Assembly (NCBI GenBank): GCA_038317095.1
Contig: JBBQBB010000009.1
Location: 6,858-70,857 of the forward strand
DNA: 64,000 bases
DNA from: JAGXTF01 sp038317095
GTDB lineage: Bacteria; Bacteroidota; Bacteroidia; NS11-12g; UBA955
Direction: 5' to 3'
Shown in pieces: positions 49,845-59,533 of this stretch. A model generated the notes under the pieces. That model did no database searches and was not told the origin of the DNA. It saw only the letters and a list, made by a program, of their open reading frames with translations. The stretch's first letter is position 1. Each line of letters begins with the position of its first letter. The position numbers were made by a program, and so were the translations under genes.

Positions 49845-51797
49845 TTAAATATCAATCTTCGCATATTTTGCATGCGTTTCAATGAATTCCCTTCTTGGTG
49901 GAACCTCATCACCCATTAGCATACTGAAAATACGATCGGCTTCTGCGGCGCTGTCTAAAGTAACTTGTTTAAATGTGCGGCGGGTAGGGTCCATGGTGGT
50001 TTCCCATAGCTGTTCCGCATTCATTTCTCCCAAACCTTTGTAACGTTGCACACCTACAGATTCTTCTTTTCCTTCGCCTGCAAGTTCCTTGATTTTTGCA
50101 TCGCGTTGAGCATCATTCCACGCGTAGGCAGATTTTGTTCCTTTTTTTACTTGATACAATGGGGGAGTAGCAATGTATAAATAGCCATTCTCTACCAATT
50201 TTTTCATGTGGCGGAATATCAAAGTAAGTATTAGGGTTCTAATGTGGCTTCCATCCACGTCCGCATCCGTCATAATCACAACTTTATGATAGCGCAGTTT
50301 GTCCAAATTCAATTCTTTTACGCCATCTTCATTGGTACCAATATGCACGCCCAAAGCGGTAAACATATTCCGAATTTCTTCGTTATCGTAAATTTTATGT
50401 TCTAGTGCTTTTTCTACGTTTAGGATTTTACCACGCAAAGGAAGAATGGCTTGAAATTCACGGTCACGACCTTGCTTGGCCGTTCCGCCCGCAGAATCTC
50501 CCTCAACAAGAAATATTTCACACTCTGCTGGATCTGTTTTAGAGCAATCGCTAAGTTTACCTGGCAGTCCCATTCCACTCATGGCACCTTTGCGTTGCAC
50601 CATTTCACGTGCTTTTTTAGCGGCGTTTCTAGCTTGTGCAGCCAGTATTACCTTTTCTACAATGATGCGGGCTTCCTTTGGGTTTTCTTGCAAATAATTT
50701 TCAAGCATTTCCCCTACGGCAATATCTACAGCACCCATTACCTCGTTGTTGCCAAGCTTGGTTTTGGTTTGTCCTTCAAATTGGGGCTCTTGCACTTTAA
50801 CGGAAATAACGCCAGTTAAACCTTCACGAAAATCTTCTCCGCTGATCTCAATTTTCAGTTTTTCCAGTAATTTTTGTTTTTCAGCGTAGGATTTTAATGT
50901 ACGGGTAAGTGCCCTGCGAAAACCTGCCACATGGGTTCCACCTTCAATGGTATTGATGTTGTTTACATAGCTGTGCAAGTTTTCTGCATAACCCGTATTG
51001 TATTGAAATGCAATCTCAACAGGAAATCCTTGTTTATCACTTTCCGCATATACGGGCTCAGGGATCAATCTCTCGCGTGTACCGTCTATAAAACGAACAA
51101 ACTCTTTCAATCCACCTTCGCTGTAAAAATTGGAATTTCTAAAACTACCATCTTCATTGGTTTCTCTTTCATCCGTTAAGGTCAAACGAATGCCCCTATT
51201 CAAAAAAGAAAGTTCCCGTAAGCGATTTTCCAAAGTCTCATAATTGTATTCGGTCACCTGAAAAATGGAATCATCTGGTACAAACGTAACTTCAGTGCCT
51301 GTGTTGGTAGATTCTCCAACAACCCTTACGGAATACAACGGTTTGCCTGCGCTGTATTCTTGTTCAAATATTTTGTCTTCACGAAAAACCCGTACATGTA
51401 AGTGCTTACTCAATGCGTTTACGCAACTTACACCCACACCATGCAAGCCACCCGAAACTTTGTAGGTGTCTTTGTCAAATTTACCACCTGCGTGCAAAAC
51501 CGTCATTACAACCTCTAGGGCACTTCTGTTTTCCTTGGTGTGCATGCCTGTAGGAATACCACGTCCGTCATCCAATACTTTTACTGAGTTGCCTGGTAAA
51601 ATGGTAACATTGATGTTTTTACAATATCCGGCAAGGGCTTCGTCTATACTGTTGTCCACTACCTCATAAACAAGGTGATGCAATCCTTTGGAACTGATAT
51701 CTCCAATGTACATGGCAGGCCTTTTGCGCACTGCTTCTAATCCTTCGAGCACCTGAATATTATCGGCGTCATAATTTCCTCTGTTTGTATTGGTCAT
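49845..51797 (-). CDS. gyrB: DNA gyrase subunit B
   Basis: 650 residues. GHKL ATPase: VLEGLEAVRKRPAMYIG (about 17-33), Asn in VVDNSIDEA, DDGRGIP and GGLHGVGVSCVNALS. TOPRIM: EGDSAGGTAKQGRDR and MTDADVDGSHI. C-terminal QRYKGLGEMNAEQLWETTMD. The length matches Bacteroidota GyrB without the large proteobacterial insert. With GyrA it introduces negative supercoils using ATP. Single gene; a TATCTTTA box (one mismatch to the -7 consensus) precedes the start closely. Confidence 0.97.
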   Translation of the reverse strand: MTNTNRGNYDADNIQVLEGLEAVRKRPAMYIGDISSKGLHHLVYEVVDNSIDEALAGYCKNINVTILPGNSVKVLDDGRGIPTGMHTKENRSALEVVMTVLHAGGKFDKDTYKVSGGLHGVGVSCVNALSKHLHVRVFREDKIFEQEYSAGKPLYSVRVVGESTNTGTEVTFVPDDSIFQVTEYNYETLENRLRELSFLNRGIRLTLTDERETNEDGSFRNSNFYSEGGLKEFVRFIDGTRERLIPEPVYAESDKQGFPVEIAFQYNTGYAENLHSYVNNINTIEGGTHVAGFRRALTRTLKSYAEKQKLLEKLKIEISGEDFREGLTGVISVKVQEPQFEGQTKTKLGNNEVMGAVDIAVGEMLENYLQENPKEARIIVEKVILAAQARNAAKKAREMVQRKGAMSGMGLPGKLSDCSKTDPAECEIFLVEGDSAGGTAKQGRDREFQAILPLRGKILNVEKALEHKIYDNEEIRNMFTALGVHIGTNEDGVKELNLDKLRYHKVVIMTDADVDGSHIRTLILTLIFRHMKKLVENGYLYIATPPLYQVKKGTKSAYAWNDAQRDAKIKELAGEGKEESVGVQRYKGLGEMNAEQLWETTMDPTRRTFKQVTLDSAAEADRIFSMLMGDEVPPRREFIETHAKYAKIDI

Positions 51798-51959
51798 TAT
51801 TGTCTTAAAAAATAAAGGTGTAAAGATAATGCACAGGGGCTTTAAAAACTGCCTAAACGGTTGATTTTATTGGCTATTTATCCACATTTGGAATTAGAAA
51901 GAAATGACACAAACTTGAGTTTGGCGCGGGATAATATTTGAAATTACCTCACCGTATTT

Positions 51960-53363
51960 TCACGGCTGAATTAAAGTCCACAAAACACCCGAATTTTCTA
52001 TGAAATTGACATTGCTTTCTATGTATTTGCGTTTAAATTGGATGTTTTTTAAACGGGCTTCATTCAACCTCAATTCTCGGGTGTTTACCAAAAACATATT
52101 GCTTTCTCCAGTTTCCATTCTAATCAGTTCAGACTTGTACAACAAGTCGTAGCCATTAACTACTTGGATATAGTTGTTTTTTATTTCTAAATAGCGCAGC
52201 CGCTGTTGCCACAAGGAAATCGTCTTGTTTTGAATCTCTCGCTGCTTTTGTATAAACTTCAATTCATAACTTTCGGTTTTCAATTTAGCCATTTGAAAAT
52301 CTCCGCGTTCTTTTCGCAGAATAAGACTAGTACCGAATTTAATTCCAAATTGATAATCGTTCAATGAATAATCTGGATTTTGATAAAAAGCCCCACTGCC
52401 AAGCGCACGGTATTTTATATTCAATTCTGGCAACAAAGCTTGCTTTTTTAACCGCTGGTCTAATTTTGCCATTTCAATATCAACCCTGCTATTTATTAAG
52501 TTTGGATTTAATTCTAAATGCAGTGTATCTCCCAACGACAAAGCCAAACTATCGAGCAATGTAAACCCAATTTCCTCGGGAATTGCACTCTCTGTGGGTT
52601 CTAAGGGCTGCCCACTATCAGTCCACAAATGCACACTTAGACCCATCCTTGCCTTTATTCTTTTTGCACTCGACTCTGACAAGGCAATTTCAAAATTTTG
52701 TTGTTGTACCCATGTTTCTAAAGTATCTATAAATGCTTTGCTGCCAGCCAAAACTTCATTTCGAATGGCTTGCAACCTCACATTTGCCAATGTTTTGGAT
52801 TCTTGATACATTTCGTATTCTTTTTGGGCAACATACCAGTCTGCATAGGCATTTATTACCTCTCGGCAGAGTTCATTTAGCTGTAAGTTTTTTAAGGCTT
52901 GGTTTTGGCCTATCATTAATTTGGCTTTGCGCAATGTATTTCTTCGCTGGTCCGTTATCAGATTTCGCAATATGGGCAAAGTTAGGCCAATAGAGGATAA
53001 ACCACCGGCTGGGGTAGTTTCATCTGGATTTAAATAGACACCAGAAGCTGTGTTCGTGCCTACCCATAAGTCGGCTCCTGGCCAGGTGGGAATAACAAGG
53101 TTTAAATTTCCAAGGTCGTAATAATTTTTACCGCCATAAAATTTATTTGCGGTTTCATAATTTATTTTAGGGTCAAATGCACCTCTAGAACTAAGCAAAT
53201 TTGCTTGTGCCTGATCCACCAAAATGCCGGCTTGCTTGGCAATGGGATGGTTTTTTCTAACCAGAAGCAATACTTCCTGAAGGGTGAGTGTTTGTGAAAA
53301 AATAGATGAAAAAGTGACAAAAAAAACAAACGAAATAGATAAGAATTTAAATCTTTTTTTCAT
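51960..53363 (-). CDS. TolC-family outer-membrane efflux protein
   Basis: 467 residues from the ATG at 53363, which opens the signal peptide (MKKRFKFLSISFVFFVTFSS, cleavage after FSQ). LTLQEVLLLVRKNHP is the typical TolC/OEP start. Helical hairpins follow (LRKAKLMIGQNQALKNLQL), and a duplicated second half. It forms the outer-membrane channel for the operon's ABC/HlyD pair. Two bases separate it from the HlyD gene. Confidence 0.93.
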   Translation of the reverse strand: MKKRFKFLSISFVFFVTFSSIFSQTLTLQEVLLLVRKNHPIAKQAGILVDQAQANLLSSRGAFDPKINYETANKFYGGKNYYDLGNLNLVIPTWPGADLWVGTNTASGVYLNPDETTPAGGLSSIGLTLPILRNLITDQRRNTLRKAKLMIGQNQALKNLQLNELCREVINAYADWYVAQKEYEMYQESKTLANVRLQAIRNEVLAGSKAFIDTLETWVQQQNFEIALSESSAKRIKARMGLSVHLWTDSGQPLEPTESAIPEEIGFTLLDSLALSLGDTLHLELNPNLINSRVDIEMAKLDQRLKKQALLPELNIKYRALGSGAFYQNPDYSLNDYQFGIKFGTSLILRKERGDFQMAKLKTESYELKFIQKQREIQNKTISLWQQRLRYLEIKNNYIQVVNGYDLLYKSELIRMETGESNMFLVNTRELRLNEARLKNIQFKRKYIESNVNFIENSGVLWTLIQP

Positions 53364-53365
53364 AT

Positions 53366-54691
53366 TTATTTTTTCTTTTTTTCTGGTTTTGTAACTGTAT
53401 AAAAATCTGCGGGGAATCCATTCCATTGGCGCCACATTTCATACCAAACCGGCACAGAATTGAGCAACATAAAACCGCGGGAACCTGTCCCAACCCTCAG
53501 CTGTTTTGGCCAAGTTTTGCCTTTCCATTCTGGTGCAACCAAAACTCTGTATTTCCCATTTGCCGATGGCGTATTGTCGATGGCATAAACTGTACCTGGA
53601 AAAGTACCATAGGTCAAATTAGGCCAACCCGAAAACACAACGGTAGGCCAACCATCAAAAACGAACCGCACCTTATTGCCTTTATTTACAAGGGGCATGT
53701 CCACTGGGTCGATATACATTTCCACGGCTAGGTTTATGGCAGAAGGCATAATAGTACAAACCGCAGAACCGTCTTTTATGGTTTCACCAATTCCGCTTGC
53801 AAGAGATTTGGTAATAAAGCCGTCCTGTGGCGCCGTTATTGTATAAAATCCGTTCCGTATTTGGTAATTTGAATATGAATTTCTCAATTTACTTACTTCT
53901 GCTTCTGATTCCATTTGAGAACCAATGGTACTAAAACGGTCACCTTCGGCTTTGGCTAATTTTTCGTTGTATTCTGCATTTACATTGCGTATTTCAAATT
54001 TGGCATTTTCCACGGCTACAGCGGCACTGTTTAATTTGTTTTTTGCCGAGATAAGTTTTGCCATTGATTCCTGCATTTTGGTGCGCCTGTTTTCTAAATC
54101 TAAAGGTGATTTTAGGCCCTGCTTTAACAAAATACTGTCCCGGGAATACTGGCTTGCTGCTACCGTGTAATTAATTCTAGCCGCTTCCAACTCAGCTTCT
54201 TCGCTTTTAAATTTTAATTGTTCTTGCTGGTATTTATTCTCGCTTTGCTTTATTTTTATTTCTCTATTAATTTCCAACTGTTGTATCTGCATATTTATTG
54301 CATTTACCTTAGACGAATAAGACAATACAGAGTTTTCCTTTGCTTGTACTTGTTTGTTGGTCTGTTCTAATAGCCTAGGATCCAAATACGAGTCTTTTAT
54401 TTCTGATATTTTTACTATGGTATCTCCTTTTTTTACAAAATCGCCTTCGCGCACAAACCATTTTTCTATCCTTCCCGGTATCATGGCTTGTATTTCTTGG
54501 GGTCGCTGGTTTGGCAACAAAGTTGTAACGGCACCACCACTTTGTATGTTTTGTGTCCATGGCATAAATAGCAAAACAATAACCATAATGAATATAATGG
54601 CAAGGAGTCTTTTCATTCTCTTAGAAACCCATACGCTATCATGCATTAGCGCAAAGCTGTGAAATTTTTCTTTGTCCTGATTCATAACCAA
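53366..54691 (-). CDS. HlyD-family membrane-fusion protein
   Basis: 441 residues. One membrane helix (about 29-45: LLAIIFIMVIVLLFMPW), then a lipoyl-like half (IPGRIEKWFVREGDFVKKGD), a long coiled-coil (about 100-250), the second half (ITAPQDGFITKSL) and beta-barrel region. It connects an inner-membrane exporter to TolC across the periplasm. Overlaps the ABC gene by 10 bp and precedes TolC by 2 bp. ATG at 54691 or 54685 are both possible. Confidence 0.93.
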   Translation of the reverse strand: MVMNQDKEKFHSFALMHDSVWVSKRMKRLLAIIFIMVIVLLFMPWTQNIQSGGAVTTLLPNQRPQEIQAMIPGRIEKWFVREGDFVKKGDTIVKISEIKDSYLDPRLLEQTNKQVQAKENSVLSYSSKVNAINMQIQQLEINREIKIKQSENKYQQEQLKFKSEEAELEAARINYTVAASQYSRDSILLKQGLKSPLDLENRRTKMQESMAKLISAKNKLNSAAVAVENAKFEIRNVNAEYNEKLAKAEGDRFSTIGSQMESEAEVSKLRNSYSNYQIRNGFYTITAPQDGFITKSLASGIGETIKDGSAVCTIMPSAINLAVEMYIDPVDMPLVNKGNKVRFVFDGWPTVVFSGWPNLTYGTFPGTVYAIDNTPSANGKYRVLVAPEWKGKTWPKQLRVGTGSRGFMLLNSVPVWYEMWRQWNGFPADFYTVTKPEKKKK

Positions 54692-56358
54692 ATCACTGAT
54701 TTAATGCTTGAATTTATATTTTTGGTATCGAAATTTCCCAAGTCTAAAAATACAGATTCTTCCATAAAATAGCATTTATCTAAACTTTCAAGTATTGGGG
54801 CATAATTACTTATGACAATTGTAGTGCAATTTAATGTATTTATATATTGCATAATATTTTCTATTTCTTGCCGGTTAAAAACCGACCAAATATCATCGAT
54901 TAAAAGCAATTTGGGCTTTCCATAAAGTGCCCTTGCTAAAACTATTTTGCGCATAATATTGGTTGGCAATCCAAGCTCTGCATCAACTTTGTGGTTAAAT
55001 CCACCCGAAATAAAAGTAGTGTATTTGTGAAGGTTTAAAATATCTGCAAGATGGGCAATTTCGTCTAAATTTATGGGCTGCCCTAGGGCTATATTTCTGG
55101 CCAATGTATCCTCAAAAACATCGTTTCCTTGAAGGCATAAACCTGTGATTTGACCCAATGACTGTAGGTCTATATTTTCTAATGGAATATTGTTAACTAA
55201 GGTATGCCAATCCGTTTGAAATTCACCAGTAAGTGTTTTTAAAATACGGGTTCTACCGCTGCCCGGTATGCCACAAATACCTATTTTATCGCCACTGTTT
55301 ATTTGAAGTAGGGTTGTGCTATTCAATTTTGAAATAATGCACAATTCAGGCGATTTGTTTTGGGTAAGGTGCTTTGCATCCTTGGGCTCCTCATGCAAAT
55401 GCGCATCGGTAATGTATCCAAGTTTTTCCAATGCTATTCCTGAATCATATATATTTTCAACTGTAAGAATTACTTTTTCAACAGCAGACAACAAAGTAAC
55501 AATTAAAATTTCTGAAGCCAAAAATTGACCCAAACTGATAGCCTGGTTGACCAATAAATAGCTACCCAAAACAATAAGAGACGTGGTTAATATTACTTTA
55601 ATAATTACGGCAATGTAAGATTGGCTGTATAAAATTCTAAAATGGTCTTTTCTTCCTTTTAAATACCCTTGTAAATATTCATCGGTTTTTTGTAAATGGT
55701 ATGAATCATTGCTTTTTAAATTAAATATGGTTCTGTTTTGTGCAATTTCTATTAACCAATACGCGGTTTTAAATTTATAGTCGCTTTCTGCCCTAGCACT
55801 TATAATACCGCGATTCCATGTTAATTTTAAAACAGTAAATACGGTAAGGGCAACTACAATTCCGAAAATTGAAAACAATGGGTGGTAAACAACCAATAGT
55901 GCCAATCCAAAAATGATTTGTAAAAGCGAAACTGAAAAATCCAAAATCAGTTTTGAAAAACTTTTTTGAACCGTAATTACATCAAGAAATTTTTGGGATA
56001 ATTCCACAATGCCTGCATGTTTTTTCTTTCTTATATCGGCTTTAACAATTCTTCGGCTAAATTCAAAAGCAGTATTTACAAATAACCTTTGTTGGATGGT
56101 TTCCAACAAACTCATTTGTGCCAGACGAGTAATGCCCGCAATAGAAACCCCAATTGTAATTACCACTACCAATATGTACCAGCCGGATGTTAGAGTTCCC
56201 CCTAAAACCAAACTCATAAGCGCTTGAATACCCAAGGGAAGAACTAAGCTTATTGCTCCGCTTATTATGGCATATGTATAAAGAAAATTAATGTGTTTTC
56301 TTTCTTGGCGGATCAGTTTCCAAATTCTTTGTAAGGGAGTAATTTCTAAATGTTCCAT
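54682..56358 (-). CDS. ABC exporter (fused membrane and ATPase domains) with degenerate ATPase
   Basis: 558 residues. Six-helix ABC membrane domain (about 25-310) and a nucleotide-binding domain (about 335-540). Key residues are altered: Walker A is GIPGSGRT (363-370), with Arg369 in place of Lys; the ABC signature LSGGQ is replaced by GLPTN (463-467); Walker B is LLLIDD with Asp489 in place of catalytic Glu; the switch His is Asn518 (ISNYAP). ATP may bind weakly but hydrolysis should be impaired. With HlyD and TolC it looks like a type I-style secretion or export system. Overlaps tetR by 1 bp. Confidence 0.88.
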   Translation of the reverse strand: MEHLEITPLQRIWKLIRQERKHINFLYTYAIISGAISLVLPLGIQALMSLVLGGTLTSGWYILVVVITIGVSIAGITRLAQMSLLETIQQRLFVNTAFEFSRRIVKADIRKKKHAGIVELSQKFLDVITVQKSFSKLILDFSVSLLQIIFGLALLVVYHPLFSIFGIVVALTVFTVLKLTWNRGIISARAESDYKFKTAYWLIEIAQNRTIFNLKSNDSYHLQKTDEYLQGYLKGRKDHFRILYSQSYIAVIIKVILTTSLIVLGSYLLVNQAISLGQFLASEILIVTLLSAVEKVILTVENIYDSGIALEKLGYITDAHLHEEPKDAKHLTQNKSPELCIISKLNSTTLLQINSGDKIGICGIPGSGRTRILKTLTGEFQTDWHTLVNNIPLENIDLQSLGQITGLCLQGNDVFEDTLARNIALGQPINLDEIAHLADILNLHKYTTFISGGFNHKVDAELGLPTNIMRKIVLARALYGKPKLLLIDDIWSVFNRQEIENIMQYINTLNCTTIVISNYAPILESLDKCYFMEESVFLDLGNFDTKNINSSIKSVIWL

Positions 56359-57029
56359 TATTTTAATTTATTAGGCAAAATGCTAAAGAGAAATTTTTCA
56401 ATATTTTCAACACCAATTGCTGTTTTGGTTTTGTTTTTATGATGGCTTTGTATAAACAATTGTTGCAGGGCGCTGTCTGCAAGGCATATGGCCATGGAGT
56501 TTGAATAAGGGTATAGTTTATTGTATTCTTCAATGTATTCTGCGATGCGAGAGATAAGTCGCTGATAACCTATGGTTTTGCCATGGTCCATTTCGTTCTG
56601 AATATGTATGGTATAATGTGCTTTTACCCCTTCATTTATGGCAGTAAGCAATACATTATTTGCAAAAGTTCTATTCGCTAGAAATTCGAATTCCGGTTTC
56701 GCCAGCGCAGAAATTACCCGCTTAAGTTTTATTTCTGCATTCTCAATATTCTGACAGTTGAAAACAATTACATACTCCTGCCAACTCCAATAGATATTTA
56801 AAATATACAATAACAACTGCTGTTTGTTGTTGAAATATCTGTATATCGTTGCCTCTGTGCAACCCACTTCAATCGCTAGTTTTTTAAAAGTCAACTCCTC
56901 CAATCCAAAATTTCCCAAAAAATGGGCTCCCATTTCAACAATGGATTCACCTATTTCACTTCCCTTCGGATTTTTTAAATACAAACAATTTGGAAAATGT
57001 AATTCCAAATTTTGTGTCAATTGCTTCAT
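56358..57029 (-). CDS. TetR/AcrR-family transcriptional regulator
   Basis: 223 residues. N-terminal HTH with GLEELTFKKLAIEVGCTEATIYRYFNNK split over about 37-70, the TetR signature. The C-terminal ligand-binding region is variable. First gene of the ABC-hlyD-tolC operon, so it probably controls its own operon in response to an exported or stress compound. The final base overlaps the ABC start. Confidence 0.9.
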   Translation of the reverse strand: MKQLTQNLELHFPNCLYLKNPKGSEIGESIVEMGAHFLGNFGLEELTFKKLAIEVGCTEATIYRYFNNKQQLLLYILNIYWSWQEYVIVFNCQNIENAEIKLKRVISALAKPEFEFLANRTFANNVLLTAINEGVKAHYTIHIQNEMDHGKTIGYQRLISRIAEYIEEYNKLYPYSNSMAICLADSALQQLFIQSHHKNKTKTAIGVENIEKFLFSILPNKLK

Positions 57030-57160
57030 TATTTTATAGTAAGGCTATAATAATAGTGAGTATTCGTATAGCGTTACAAAAGTAATACATTATAAATCTA
57101 AAACGGTAACCTTTTGCATGAAATAATCCTCGAAAACGACGAAATATCTTCCTTCCTCGT

Positions 57161-58582
57161 TTATTTGCCTCTGCCTTGCACCATAATAAGTGCAGTGTAA
57201 ATCATTATTTTAATATCCAAGCCCAATGACATGTTTTCCAGATATAAAATATCATATTTCATACGGTCAACCATTTGATCTACATTTTCTGCGTAACCAA
57301 ATTTCACTTGCCCCCAACTGGTAATCCCAGGTTTTATTCTATGTAAACGCTTATAGTATGGTGCTTTTTTTACAATCTGATCTATGAAAAATTGCCTTTC
57401 CGGACGAGGGCCTACTATACTCATATCGCCAATAAGCACATTGAAAAATTGGGGTATTTCATCCAATCGGGTTTTTCTAAGCGATCTTCCAATGCGGGTT
57501 ATTCTTTGATCGTTTTCTTTACTCAGTTGCGGTCCCGCTGTTTCTGCGTCTATGCGCATACTTCTAAATTTGTATATTGAGAAGGGTTTTCCAAGGTACC
57601 CAATTCGTTGTTGTTTATAAAATATTGGCCCTTTGCTGTCAATTTTGATCCAAATGGCCAATAATAGAAACAAAGGAGAAGCAATAATTAGCGCCAGAAT
57701 ACCAACGACAGCGTCAAATACCCGTTTTGCAGATTTTTGCCATTGTGGCATTACTTCAAAATCCGCTTCAACCAGCATTGCACCTAAAATGTTGTTCATT
57801 TTTATCATACCCAATACCATTCCGTAACTGTCGGGCAATATTTTCAAGTGCACTTGTTCGTTTTGCACAAGGTCAACTACAGCAGGTACTTTGTCATGGT
57901 CTTTGTCATCCATGCATATGATTACATCTTCAATCTGTTTTTCCCCTATGATTCGAGGTAAATCTGACCAATTTCCGATATTTGGCAGACCTTCTACTGT
58001 GAGTTGTTCGTCACTTCCTGTAACATAACCAAGGATAAAAAAACCCTCACTCTTTTTTGCACTTTGAAGCTCATGATAAAGGTGATTTGCGTTGATTCCA
58101 TTCCCAACCAAAATGGTTTTATAACCCCATTTTCTGCTTTGAATTTTACGAATGGTTCTGGTTGAAATTGTCAAACGTCCCAGTAGCGTAGGAACAAAAT
58201 GGACCAAAAACAAAAAACCGGAGGAAAAATAATAATCGCGATAACTTTGCACACTGTCATCCAAAAGCAGTACGAAAAATAAAATCAGCACACCTGCTAC
58301 TGAAGTGTTAAAGGTGTTTTGAACCTCTCGCAATCTTGAACGTCTAAATATATGATGGTAATAGCCAGAGAAAGTGTAAAGACCCACCCAAAATAGGGGT
58401 AAGATAAATAAACCTAGGGTAAGTTTTATATCGTTGTTAATGGGAATGTCGTATCCATGTTTTGAAGCTTCAACAATGTGTTTTCGGAAATTAAAAAACA
58501 ACCACCAACCCAGACCCGCAGAAAACAAATCCCAACAAATATAAACTAGTGTCTGACGCTTTTTATTCATGGAAGGTAGCAA
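57161..58582 (-). CDS. Polyprenyl-phosphate sugar phosphotransferase (WcaJ-like)
   Basis: 473 residues. Four N-terminal membrane segments (about 10-28, 50-70, 88-105, 115-135), a Rossmann-like CoA-binding middle (KTILVGNGINANHLYHEL) and a C-terminal bacterial sugar transferase domain: KRVFDAVVGILALIIASP, FYKQQRIGYLGKPFSIYKFR, RLDEIPQFFNVLIGDMSIVG and GPRPER. It adds a sugar-1-phosphate to undecaprenyl phosphate as the first step of exopolysaccharide synthesis. No other polysaccharide genes are nearby, so the pathway is elsewhere. Overlaps the upstream lipoprotein by 16 bp. Confidence 0.93.
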   Translation of the reverse strand: MLPSMNKKRQTLVYICWDLFSAGLGWWLFFNFRKHIVEASKHGYDIPINNDIKLTLGLFILPLFWVGLYTFSGYYHHIFRRSRLREVQNTFNTSVAGVLILFFVLLLDDSVQSYRDYYFSSGFLFLVHFVPTLLGRLTISTRTIRKIQSRKWGYKTILVGNGINANHLYHELQSAKKSEGFFILGYVTGSDEQLTVEGLPNIGNWSDLPRIIGEKQIEDVIICMDDKDHDKVPAVVDLVQNEQVHLKILPDSYGMVLGMIKMNNILGAMLVEADFEVMPQWQKSAKRVFDAVVGILALIIASPLFLLLAIWIKIDSKGPIFYKQQRIGYLGKPFSIYKFRSMRIDAETAGPQLSKENDQRITRIGRSLRKTRLDEIPQFFNVLIGDMSIVGPRPERQFFIDQIVKKAPYYKRLHRIKPGITSWGQVKFGYAENVDQMVDRMKYDILYLENMSLGLDIKIMIYTALIMVQGRGK

Positions 58583-59466
58583 AAACGTATGTTATCTAAA
58601 TATACTTTCACATCGTTTTTGTAGCTTGCTGGCTTTAATACAGTGAAATAAATTTTATAGGAATTGGAAGCAGGTTGCCCATAAATTTCTGGCACCAAGT
58701 TTAAGTAATAACGTTTCCATTCATTAGCCGTAGGGTAAATAAGTAAAAATGGAACATAAGTATGCGCAGGACCATCAATACGGTCAATGGCGATTTGAAT
58801 AGCAACGGGTGATTTAATGTCAAATTCCAAATTAAAATCTGTGCTGTTTACAGAAAGTCCACTGAATGCATTAAAGGATATTGCATCCATATATTTTACA
58901 CTATCGGCCCCTTTTAACGTAATTTCTAGGGCTTTGGTGTTACCTTCAAACCTTCCATTTAAGGAATAGGGTACGGTGCGAATGATCTGCGAATCTAGCG
59001 GTTCGGCATGCGCCGAAACCAAAGAGCTATTGCCATCCTCAAAATCTTCTGTCCACAAAAAAGCAGTTGAAGGCCTGAATTTAAATACAGCGTTGTTAAA
59101 AGTTGTGACCTTGCCTGCAACCAAAGTGGCTGTTGTATCTGCAATTAAAAAGGGTTTGTAAACTGCCCGTTGGCTCTTACTGGCGTTAATAAAAGTCATT
59201 GCGATTAAAGCAATTTGGTGTTTCCCAGAAAATAGGGCCGGCACCTTGGCAGGAAGTTCAAAAACACCCAGAGATTCTCCATCCACATACAATTGTACCG
59301 CGTTTATTTCATGAATATTATTGCCTTGCAAACCAGTTGCAGAAATAGACACACTGTCAATTTGGATATAGGCAGGAATAATTTCATTTTTCCCTTTGCA
59401 AGAAAAAAGCAAAACAACAAAAAAGCAAGAAGCTACTAAAAGCCTGAAAGCCAATCTCATCGGCAC
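58567..59466 (-). CDS. Hypothetical lipoprotein with beta-sandwich (jelly-roll-like) domain
   Basis: 299 residues. Signal ending VLLFSC (Cys23 lipobox). A strand-rich first domain and a second (about 145-299) with WTEDFEDGN near its start and DNIRF near its end, a pattern seen in carbohydrate-binding jelly rolls. Overlaps the sugar transferase gene by 16 bp, so translation is coupled. Function unknown; a link to exopolysaccharide is only a hint. Confidence 0.75.
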   Translation of the reverse strand: MPMRLAFRLLVASCFFVVLLFSCKGKNEIIPAYIQIDSVSISATGLQGNNIHEINAVQLYVDGESLGVFELPAKVPALFSGKHQIALIAMTFINASKSQRAVYKPFLIADTTATLVAGKVTTFNNAVFKFRPSTAFLWTEDFEDGNSSLVSAHAEPLDSQIIRTVPYSLNGRFEGNTKALEITLKGADSVKYMDAISFNAFSGLSVNSTDFNLEFDIKSPVAIQIAIDRIDGPAHTYVPFLLIYPTANEWKRYYLNLVPEIYGQPASNSYKIYFTVLKPASYKNDVKVYLDNIRFCYLP

Positions 59467-59533
59467 AAAAATAGCGATTTACATTCCAAAAAAGAGTCTT
59501 AATTACGTAAAAATAATTTGTGAATGGAAATAC

